From Pohlia nutans (taxonomy: Eukaryota > Streptophyta > Bryopsida > Bryales > Mniaceae): a stretch of 64,000 nucleotides of DNA. A program made the position numbers and the translations under genes. Location of the stretch: assembly GCA_022496805.1 (NCBI GenBank), contig CM040090.1, positions 7,248,001-7,312,000 of the forward strand, in the 5' to 3' direction. This document shows, piece after piece, positions 33,964 to 42,831 of this stretch (its first letter is position 1; every line of letters starts with the position of its first letter). The notes under the pieces were generated by a model. It searched no databases, was not told the DNA's origin, and saw only the letters and a program-made list of their open reading frames with translations.

Positions 33964-35516
33964 TTAGCCTCCGCAGCCACCACCGCAGCCACCACCGCAG
34001 CCACCGCCACCGCCATCGAGCATGGACCCGAGCAACAAGCCTCCCAGAGCACCGCCCACAAGACCAGCTCCCAGTCCCCCGCCCAAGCCTCCGCTTCGCT
34101 TCGGTGCAGGTTGAGGAGGCGCAGCATAGCCACCGGGTGGGTAGTATGGGGGTGGCATTTGACCACCCGGGTAGGGCGCTTGCTGGTACATTGGATACGG
34201 CTGGGCTGCACCAGGTTGGCCATAGCCCGGTGGAGGATAGCCTGCAGCAGCCGGAGGATACCCAGCCGGATATGCATACGCAGGAGCCCCTACGTCTTTA
34301 TTCTCGGAGCCCTGCTGAACCATATACGGCATTGCAGGTGCGTACTTCACAAGCTCTCCCAGTTTAATCGATAAGTTCAGAGTCCCTTTTGCCTTGCCTG
34401 ATTTCCTCACCACCTGTACACCGAAAAAGCAATGTTCAGAATTTAGGTTATTAGGTTTCGAAGCAGAAAATCAATTACGAGGAGATAATCCAACATCAGA
34501 AAAGCTGATCACTCTCAGAAAGCTTTGTGCTGATGCTTGAGGAAGATGGAAACAAAGTAGCACCAGAAATTAAGTTTTCTGAAAGATACTACATGTGATG
34601 TCAGTTGAATGCGTAAAACAACCCTGTTTGGGTTATGTTTTAAGAATGTGCTTTTCTTATAATTAGAGTTATTGGACGTTGTGTCTGTCTGTATGGTAAG
34701 GAGTAACATCGCCAGAGAAACGAATGTCCAGAAATAATTGTCCTAGTTCTTGGCAATATTTGTCCTATGTTATATACTTCAAAAGTGAGCCCTGTCTACT
34801 TCAAACGAGGCGGACAATGAGAGTGACACAAAATCCTCTGTTAAAGATGGACCGTATTTCAAGTACCGAGACGATTTTTTTTGGGAAAAAAGAAGAAGAA
34901 GAAGCATTGAGTTAAAACACGCCAAAAACTAGGACAGACAGAGGGAGTATAAGCGATCACAGTTGAGACATGTAGAATAGCGGATGTTAATGTATTGTGA
35001 GGCCATAGGTACAGTTGATGAATTGGGGTAAAACACATAAAAGCAAAAAAGAAACTACAACAAGAACGATGAGAAACCAATGCATAGGAAAGGGTGAAGT
35101 TGACATACCGGCACGGCCATGAAGTTGGAGGTGGACGAGGAGCTGCCCTCCGCGGGCGGCGGCGTCTTCTCCGCGCTCTTGTCTTCTTTCTCATCGGAGA
35201 CGACCGCTTTGGGCGGCGCCTTGAGGCTGGACAACGGGATGGTACAGGAGCCCACGCTCTTGTTGCCGAAGGTGCCGTGGTCGTACAGGTCGATCACGAG
35301 GACCGCATTCCCGTCTTCGACGAGGCGCTCGTCCGCCATGAGCTTCAGCGTGGCGTTCCACGTGGGGTTCAAGTTGCCCTTCTTGTCCATCGGCGAGGAA
35401 ACTTTCACGGTGGGGTGAATCCACGCCACGCAGTATACCGACATCTTCCCGAACGCATTCACCTTCTTCAGATCCGTCGCGGAAACCAGCGTCACTAACA
35501 CCTCCCGCTGCTCCAT
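33964..35516 (-). CDS. SRC2-like C2-domain protein
   Basis: Small membrane-binding C2 proteins of the SRC2 type (soybean SRC2, a cold-response gene, and relatives); they bind phospholipid and associate with ER, vacuole or plasma membrane. Two coding exons on the minus strand, 35516-35109 and 34413-33964, phase 0 and GT-AG, give 285 residues. Start: the ATG at 35516-35514 (MEQREVLVTLVSATDLKKVN). Residues 1-110 form the C2 domain (YCVAWIHP, NPTWNATLKL, VLVIDLYDHGTFGNKSVGSC). An SSSTSNFMAVPVVRKSGKAK linker follows; KGTLNLSIKLGE is typical of SRC2. Then comes a Pro/Tyr/Gly-rich region (YPAGYPPAAAGYPPPGYG) and a Gly-rich hydrophobic tail with GAGLVGGALGGLLLGSML, ending in repeated CGGG units. Family members often end in a Gly-rich segment; the three Cys-Gly repeats are notable. 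Confidence 0.88.
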
Positions 35517-35534
35517 CTTGCCCAAATCTCAATC

Positions 35535-36166
35535 CTGAAAAGCCGAGAGGAAAAAGCAATCAACACACACACGAATTCATACAAAAACTGAAACGCCAGA
35601 GGAAAAAGCAAATCAGACTAAGTAGTTATACGAAAACTCTCGTACGCGTGTTGTAAAAGCACCTCGCTTGCTACGCCAAAAGGTGCATCCCACAGAACGT
35701 TCTAGCAAGTAAGTTAAGTCAAGCGCCGCCGGATTACTGCAATCACCTTCGGATCGGTAGAACGCGTTCCGTGCGTCACACGAACCGAAAATTCACGAAC
35801 CGAAAACCCTCAATGAGAATAGAAACTACACAAAACCCGACTGGACTAATTCCCCAGAGAATCCCTGCGCATTGTAAAGGAACAATTCCCAAAACACTGT
35901 TCCTCAGCAAAGTCTACGCTGATTTAAGGTATGTTCACACTTGATCTTGTGAGTGGGCCTAGGAAAGTCTTTAGAGTCGTTCCGAAATCCAACCCAAGTG
36001 AGAACATAACATACCGTAAGGCACACAGAAACTGGGGTGTAGATTCGCACAAGTGCTCCAAAAATATATAATAAGGAGCAGCAATCACTCCGCAGGAATG
36101 CCTACTGCAGAAGCGTAATGTACTCAGCGTGCATTCACGTACAAAACAGTGAGCGTGCGAACTTAC
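35535..36166 (-). other. Probable leader intron of the SRC2-like gene
   Basis: On the minus strand a CTCAAG|GTAAGT donor lies just below 36170, and a TTTTCAG acceptor lies about 18 bases before the ATG at 35516. This predicts a non-coding first exon around 36170-36400. Confidence 0.5.
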
Positions 36167-36319
36167 CTTGAGGGTGCGCACGCGGTTGATGGAGAAGATG
36201 GTCGAGAGAATCGAGAGCAAGCATCCAGAAGCGGAGAGATGATTGCGGAACAAGCAGACATACAAAGAGAGAGTGTGGGAAGGTGCGAGGAAAGGGGCGG
36301 GGGCGCGGGGACACGGTGA

Positions 36320-36346
36320 TGGGGGTGGGTGGGTGGGTGGGGGCGT
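36320..36346. promoter_or_regulatory. GGGTGGGTGGGTGGG tract near the SRC2-like start (G-quadruplex potential)
   Basis: Several closely spaced G runs (GGGGGTGGGTGGGTGGGTGG) on the plus strand, which is the non-template strand's complement for this gene. It sits in the predicted first exon or core promoter. The sequence fits the G3+N1 quadruplex pattern; the function is inferred. Confidence 0.6.
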
Positions 36347-36466
36347 GCTTGCGTGCCGACAACGGCTCCTGGGCTGCCGGGTCCTTTCAAGTGGCCTGAT
36401 GCTCTTGTCCCTGTTTGTTTGTAGGGCTCTCATGAATGGCGTGATGCTTGCTTGTTTGTTTATTTA

Positions 36467-36980
36467 GGGTCCTTCACACTATAATGGTTGAAGGTTAACT
36501 CTTAAACGTCAAGAGGGCCTGAATGGGGCAGCCCGGAAGGAATCTAAATTTTTTTGGGGAAAAAAATTAAAAATTAAAATTAAAATAATAAATGGCAAAA
36601 ACGGCTCTGCAGTGCACTGCTGGCTAGCACTGTAGCACTGTAGCACTGCGGCACTGCTGAACTTCAGTTGCCCCAACCTCAAAACTTGTTCAATTTGATA
36701 ACTTTGATTGCTTACCAACGATTCCACAATCTCTCAAATGAGGCGAAAATTTGGAATCTAGATCGCTTTTTCAGTAGCTTTCCAACACAACAAGTCTCGC
36801 TTGATTTGGTTGAGAAATGAAACTTTTTTCTCCAATTATTCCTTTATACCAAGCCCGTAGGGCTTGCTTTGACGTTTAAGGGTTAAGAGGCCATCCAATT
36901 CCACCAAATGTATTGCAAGAAATTAAGAATTTGGTCTCGTAACCCATAATTTGGCCTTTGAACCCTTCACACTAAGAGCA
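36467..36980. mobile_element. Family J fragment split by a family B element
   Basis: GGGTCCTTCACACTATAATG...GGTTGAAGG is followed by the TTAA-flanked B element, and J sequence then resumes at GAGGCCATCCAATTCCACCA up to ACCCTTCACACTAAGAGC. The right end of J is missing or replaced by an AGAGCATCTCC-type repeat. Confidence 0.65.
36499..36882. mobile_element. TTAA-flanked MITE, family B copy 3
   Basis: 384 bp between TTAA 36495-36498 and 36883-36886, ends CTCTTAAACGTCAAGAGGGC and TTGCTTTGACGTTTAAGGG. It is inverted relative to the copies at 40783 and 62862. The core has many GCAGTG/GCACTG repeats. Confidence 0.85.
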
Positions 36981-37179
36981 TCTCCACTTGTACACACTAG
37001 AGATGACTCGTTGAAATTATACATTTACATTTGAAGAGCCCTTGCACTTACACTCCCCCGCCCCACCCTTGCACGCCCCTCACACATCAAAAGTGCACAT
37101 CAAATAGTCCATGAACCAATCACAAGTAGAATGTGGGGATATAGTCAACTAAATAGTAATTTGAAGGGCCATTTCTTAA

Positions 37180-37590
37180 CCCCTAAAAGCCCTAGGGGTA
37201 TTGAACAAAACATAGATGTGTTATAATTAAAAATTACTCCCTCCATTCCAAAGTTATTGTCATGTTTGAAAGTCATGTTTGAAAGTGTTTTTTTAAGTAG
37301 GTCAAAAAAATACTTCCTTGTGACTAATTTTATTTAGGTTGCAATGAACACATGCAATGTTCTTCAATCATTTTAGTGACATAATTTGGAACCTTTTTTA
37401 ATCATGTTTCTTACAATATGATCAATGAAATTGGCTCAAAGAAATACCAAGCAAACAAGTTGGACAATAACTTTGGGACGGAGGGAGTAAAAATTAAGAA
37501 CTAAAACAAAAATGTAATATCTAAAATTTGAAAGTAAAAAGATAGTCATATCCCAATTGCATTTTGGACGTCAATTTCGTTCACTAGGGG
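37180..37590. mobile_element. Short TTAA-flanked relative of family G, carrying a Stowaway element
   Basis: Between TTAA 37176-37179 and 37591-37594, ends CCCCTAAAAGCCCTAGGGG and TCACTAGGGG. The left part (TATTGAACAAAACATAGATG) is the reverse complement of the right end of family G copy 2. About 160 bp remain without the nested Stowaway. Confidence 0.65.
37237..37487. mobile_element. Stowaway MITE
   Basis: 251 bp, ends CTCCCTCCATTCCAAAGTTA and AACTTTGGGACGGAGGGAG, TA at 37235-37236 and 37488-37489. These are classic Stowaway termini with a TA target. Confidence 0.9.
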
Positions 37591-37594
37591 TTAA

Positions 37595-38087
37595 AGTTAG
37601 GTTCCTTGAGTAGCACTTTGTTGAGGGCATTTACAAAATTGCGGGCGGAGGAAAGGGGGGAAGTTTTAATTAATGGGTCATTCCGCATATAAAAACTCCA
37701 ATTTATTATTAATTAGCGTAAATTGAGACTTTGTTCGGTATAAACCAAAACTCTTAACTGGTTAATACCACATTTCAATATCTCTAAAGAATATTTTCTA
37801 TTGTGTACACATGCAATTGAACACCCCTTCAAATTGTATTTTTTTCCAAATTCAGGGAGTACAAAAATTTCCGTAGTTTTTTTTTCCTCTAAAATACATG
37901 CCAAGTTCTAAAATCATGTACGTTAGTTACGAAAGGGTGATGTACAAGAGCTCTTAGTGCATGGTTGTTTTTCATTTACCAAGTTCAGTACCAAAGTGGC
38001 CATAATCGGATATAGCAACTAAATAAAGGATACATTTTTTACAAAATATCAACCTTTTATTAAATGACATCTTTCTAGTCCATAGCT
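37595..38087. other. Gene-free AT-rich stretch
   Basis: Nothing recognised. Confidence 0.4.
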
Positions 38088-38479
38088 AAGAGCATCTCTA
38101 ATTATTGTGGCTTTTCAAAGGGCCGCACCATGTACCTTTTTGCGTGCCCTTCCTATGTACCTTTGACCCGATAGCCGGTTGACACGGCTTGTGCTCCATG
38201 GCACACCAAGAGCCAACGCTATGGTGATGTGGTTTGAGCCATGTCACGTAGGAGCGGAAATCCGGTCAAGAAACTTGAAAAGACCGAATCTCAGTGCGGT
38301 AGGTCGTTTGACAAGACGCGCCAAAAGGTGGAATTTTGAAGTGCGGCGGCGCCCTTTTGGTGCATCCTTTGAGGTTGTGACTCTATTGGCACGCGGCCAT
38401 TTGGGGGATGCAAAAGAGACATAGCTATGCCACAACCATTGAGGACTCATTTAAAGAGCCCCATTGAAGATTCTCTTAG
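38088..38479. mobile_element. MITE-like unit with AAGAGCATCTC ends
   Basis: The left AAGAGCATCTCTAATTATTG and right CATTGAAGATTCTCTT are imperfect inverted ends. The interior (38140-38440) is more GC-rich than its surroundings and has short open frames on both strands without recognised domains. Confidence 0.45.
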
Positions 38480-39705
38480 ATGAAATTTTTCTGCATGCCC
38501 TAGAATAAGGTACATTAACCTATTACCACTATGTTTTCCAATTTTACCCTTATATTTTGGTGTACATTCCAAATAAAAAAATGTTTAGCGTTGGTACATA
38601 AAGGTGAAATAGAAAACATGGTGGTAATATTTGCAGCCTCTAATGGAACGCGTAACATTCAATAGCATGCACTGTCCTTGCCTTGTCTCAACAGTAGATG
38701 GTGTGATATATTCCACACCCAAGAATGCTTAATCAGTAATTAAGTGGAGAGGTAGAGGCTTAATTCCTAAAGGTTGGGCCTATGACTATGGAATCATGTT
38801 TTATCTGTCACACTCAATTTTGCTACTAAAAATAATACAAGGATTCAAACTTATATTTTTAGTAGATGAAGTCACATGTCTACTACAAATCATGAATTTT
38901 TCATAACTTTTAGTGAAAATTTGAAATTATTATGGTTTTATGAAGTGATTGTAAAGAAAATCTATATCAATTACAAAATGTACTAGAAAATTCCCATTTT
39001 TTTTCCTAAGGTGTAAATTACAATGAAGAAAAGTTTAGTTGATGAAAATCATCCATGTATTTAAATTTAGAAAAATGCTACACCTTGGCGGTACCTACCA
39101 AACTTGTAACTACAATAAAACACTCAATTTTCAAATTTTTCCAAAAATCCAAAGTGGAATAGAAACTAGACTTGGCAAGCTTCATTTTATTAGTTAAGCT
39201 CAAATGCAGTGGAACTCATTTTCATGGCTTAAATTTAGTTGAAGTGAAACAAGCAAAAATATTCAAAATACACTACACGGTGAATTGTTTTTACGACTCT
39301 TTTTGTAGTTGGGACCCATGTAAAATCTAGAAATAGCTTAACTGATTTGAATTTAACTTGAAGGAGTGGCATGACCTAGCAAAGTCTTTCACATAAAAAA
39401 TTGGATGGACTTAGCAGTTGGAATAATTTCATTCATAAGCCAATTTTTAGTCTCGGCGACGTTTATAAGCATCGTTGATGAGCAAGGTAAATGAAAGAAA
39501 GGCATCACGCATGAAGGCTACTAAATGTTATGTGGGAATAAAAACATCAACAAACAAAAAAAAACATTAAAGCTCGGGAACTAGTGCAAAAATTGTCAAA
39601 TGACTGTTGAAAAATCCCGGGAGAAAATAAAGATGTAACAGAAATTCAACATGCTCCTATCCAGTTACAAGTGAACTTGATGGTGGAGGGACATCTAGTG
39701 TAATA
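38480..39705. other. Gene-free AT-rich stretch
   Basis: No coding or bounded repeat recognised. Confidence 0.4.
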
Positions 39706-39807
39706 TTCCCTCTGTCCCATAATGGCTAGCACATAGGTTCTCTGAAATCTACCTCTTGAGGTAGATTTCAGAGAACCTATGTGCTAGCCATTATGAGACA
39801 GAGGGAG
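39706..39807. mobile_element. Near-perfect fold-back Stowaway-like MITE, 102 bp
   Basis: Two 50-bp arms pair with about one mismatch around a 2-base centre (ACCTC TT GAGGT). Ends are TTCCCTCTGTCCCATAATGG and ATTATGAGACAGAGGGA, flanked by TA on both sides. A transcript would form a single long stem. Confidence 0.9.
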
Positions 39808-39899
39808 TACATTTTAGAGGATTGATACCCTGTTCTTTTTGGAACTTACAAATATTCTAACAATCAAGTAAAACAGAATTTAAAACTGGTTGCAATATT

Positions 39900-40020
39900 A
39901 GAAGAGAGAGGAACTCTGGTGTGAATGGAGGGCGTGTTGGGGGAAGGGCTGCCAACTTGGTCACCAAGACTAAGGAGGTGCGTGCTACCCTTGGTGCTTT
40001 TTTCCAATGGTAGGTCCTAA
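39900..40020. repeat. Dispersed repeat, partner at 52060-52190
   Basis: GTTGGGGGAAGGGCTGCC, GGTCACCAAGACTAAGGAGG and GGTAGGTCCTAA correspond to a similar block at 52060-52190. The termini were not defined. Confidence 0.6.
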
Positions 40021-40080
40021 ATCACAAACCTAATTTTAAAATGTACCTATGGAAACCTAAGCTATGAAGATGTGACTTAA

Positions 40081-40616
40081 CCCCTAAACACTCTAAAAAG
40101 ACAATTTTCTGATCGCTGCCCAAATCTAACGGATTACCCAGATTTAATTTTTTCAAAAAATAAAGATAAATTTCAAAATACTGCATCAAGTCTACTTTTC
40201 AACACAATTTAAAGTATGCCAATCCGAGTTAAACTTCACTTGGGAGAATATTTCAAAGTGAATCACCTCAACATTGTCTTAGTGTTATAAAATTTGCTAC
40301 TTGGGGAAAGTAATGATGTTCCCTCCATCATTTCTTTTGCTTTTTTGAAGTTTACAATAGACAAACCAACTTTAACTAAGCATGCTAAATTTTAAACTCT
40401 TTAAGTGAAAATTATAATTATGCAAATTCAAAGATTAATGCTTTTTAAATTCATTAATAAAAAATCTAAAATTATTTTTGGAAGTTTGGTTGTATGGATA
40501 ATTTGTAAATATGATGTCCTACACTTTGTTTATTGAACCAAACTTCATCAAACATTCGGAAGGCACATATTATAACACATTTATGTTTTGTTCAATACCC
40601 CTCGGACTTTTAGGGG
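40081..40616. mobile_element. TTAA-type MITE, family G copy 2
   Basis: 536 bp. It starts CCCCTAAACACTC after TTAA (40077-40080) and ends GGACTTTTAGGGG followed by TTCA (mutated TTAA). The interior (AATCCGAGTTAAACTTCACT, GGGGAAAGTAATGATGTT) matches copy 1 at 50905. Confidence 0.75.
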
Positions 40617-40782
40617 TTCAATCTTGGAGCACACCCTGGTGCACGCCAATTATTTTTGGTACTTTTTGGCTTTCAAAAGCATAAAAAAATCACTGAATGA
40701 TCTGAAATTGAACATGAAACCAAGTTACAGAGAAATTCAGCCGCTTGAGGGATCATCAAAGTCCTCTACCATTTAAGCTTAA

Positions 40783-41134
40783 CCCTTAAACGTCAAAGCA
40801 AGCCCCACGGGCTTGGTATAAAGGAATAATTGGAGAAAAAAGTTTCATTTCTCAACCAAATCAAGCGAGACTTGTTGCGTTGGAAAGCTACTGAAAAAGC
40901 GATCTAGATTCCAAATTTTCGCTTCATTTGAGAGATTGTGGAATCGTTGGTAAGCAATCAAAGTTATCAAATTGAACAAGTTTTGAGGTTGGGGCAGTTG
41001 AAGTTCAGCAGTGCCGCAGTGCTACAGTGCTAGCCAGCAGTGCACTGCAGAGCTGTTTTTGCCAAAAAAAAAACCCCAAAAAAATTTAGATTCCTTCCGG
41101 GCTGCCCCATTCCGGCCCTCTTGACGTTTAAGGG
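40783..41134. mobile_element. TTAA-flanked MITE, family B copy 1
   Basis: 352 bp between TTAA 40779-40782 and 41135-41138, ends CCCTTAAACGTCAAAGCAAG and CCCTCTTGACGTTTAAGGG. It is closely similar to copy 2 at 62862-63235. Confidence 0.88.
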
Positions 41135-41277
41135 TTAAGTGTTGGTCACGGCAAAGACTTCGTCTTCGTAAGATGTTGTGATCCACAAGAAAAGTGTCAC
41201 ATTTCCAGCCTCTGTCAATAAAAGTGTCCACCGTAGAACGGATTTCAGCTTGTACTCCAGGAGAACTTTGTCAAACA

Positions 41278-41345
41278 TAAGGGCCGCTTTAAGTTACTGA
41301 TGTGAAGTCGAGGCCGTTTTTTGAGGGACCAATTCAACCAAATTT
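41278..41345. mobile_element. Possible family J remnant
   Basis: TAAGGGCCGCTTTAAG and GAAGTCGAGGCCG resemble a decayed J left end; the rest is lost. Confidence 0.35.
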
Positions 41346-41364
41346 TAGCCTGTATTAGCCTTAA

Positions 41365-41825
41365 CCCAAAATGCTTATAGTCCTCTCCAAATTGGGCAGT
41401 TTTGCAAAGATGTACTAAAGAATGCAATTGAAAGGGATATTTAAAACTTGATGTATGAATAAAAGTAGTACATTATGAATTTTAGACTCTATCAATATGG
41501 TTAAATCTATGATAGCTATCACCAATATTTGTGTATAAATTTTCAAACTTAAAATTTATAGCTCTTTTGTAATATGATTACAGTAAGATATTGACAATCT
41601 AATAATGAATTTTTTTGGGATGGGTTGAAATGTGATACTCTAAGTGTAGTGATTTTTGAAGATTTTTTGGTTGCTTAATTTTATAAGTTAACTTTTCAAG
41701 AGCACATTTAGACTACAATCTTCAAAATTTTAGGTGAATCATTGCAACTTGACATGAGGCATAAAATTTTCACAAAGCGTCAAATTGGTTCACACATGCA
41801 TAAAGTTAACTTCCCATTATCCAAA
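41365..41825. mobile_element. TTAA-type MITE, family F partial copy
   Basis: It starts CCCAAAATGCTTATAGTCCT after TTAA (41361-41364) and follows family F (AATGCAATTGAAAGGGATAT, GCTATCACCAATATTTGTGT) until about 41825, where similarity ends. No right terminus. Confidence 0.6.
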
Positions 41826-42638
41826 TTGAATTTTTTCGAGGAGTCAAGTTAAATTGAGGAGTCTCCACGCATGTATACCTATTTGGGTTGGGCTATTTTT
41901 TTAGAGAACTTTTTGGCCAATTTTTTTAGACAAAATTTGCTCATGAAATGAGCGCACTTGGTCAAGTGCTGATAAATAGTGAATTGTGTGTTGGTAGTTG
42001 ATCTATCAAAAACACCACTCAGAGAAAGAATCAACTCCAACTATTACTTTAAAAACCAACAGACAATAAGAGTCTATTCATTCAACGTCCCTCATCAAAA
42101 TCCAAAATTGATTAACCCTTTGACACGCCTACGTTCACATAGTGGGTGCTAAACAAATTCCAAATGTTCTCACTAATACATCCAATGACATTTTTCATTC
42201 ATCCAAATGTTTTTTTGGTTCTTGTGCTAGTTGACTACCAATATGGATCTTCAAAATAAGACATTGTGATTTTTTTAAATAACAATTTTGGGTTTATGTC
42301 AAGTTTCATTCTTAGTTCAAAAAGTATGATTTCAAAAATGATTTTTCAAAATGAGTAGAATCAAATAACAAAAATTATACCATCTCATAGTGCATGTTAT
42401 TCCAAATTCATTACAAAAATTTAATTTAATTTTTATTCTTAATTGAATTTCTATAAAAAAATAGTGAGAATCCCAACCGTATATGTGTGATGTACACATT
42501 GACATTTACAAGTTTGCTTTTGTATATCAACTCCATTTTTGTTATTCGTTAAACATTTTGTTTAAAATTGGTGCATCATTTGGACCTCAAATTAAAGGGT
42601 CAATAAGCACTTGGGTGCTAAAAACTTTATTCTGGTGT
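41826..42638. other. Gene-free stretch downstream of GH3
   Basis: Nothing bounded is recognised. The last bases before 42636 carry what looks like the ancestral 3' end of the GH3 gene (see findings). Confidence 0.45.
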
Positions 42639-42831
42639 CACTAGTAGCAGAACTGTCGTTTTTCATTCTCCACTTTGTGGAAATAGTGAACATTGACATA
42701 ATATTGTGCCTAGATTTCTGTCTTCTTGAAACCAAAATCACTCATCAGCATCGACGCAACCCATGTGCCTGGCGCAGTTTCATTCCTTTTTCATTTATAG
42801 TAAGTGAAAAACGACACATTTCCTACTAGTG
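42639..42831. mobile_element. CACTA-type MITE, family M copy 2, at the GH3 3' end
   Basis: 193 bp, ends CACTAGTAGCAGAACTGTCG and GACACATTTCCTACTAGTG, with duplication TGT at 42636-42638 and 42832-42834. Its right terminus supplies the last codon and stop of the minus-strand GH3 reading frame. Confidence 0.92.

Noticed and set aside
33915..34374. Arg/His/Ser-rich frames overlapping SRC2-like exon 2
   Set aside because: They arise from the repetitive Gly/Pro/Tyr codons of the real gene on the other strand or in the other frame.
35094..35559. Open frames on both strands over SRC2-like exon 1
   Set aside because: Shadows of the C2-domain coding frame in GC-rich DNA.
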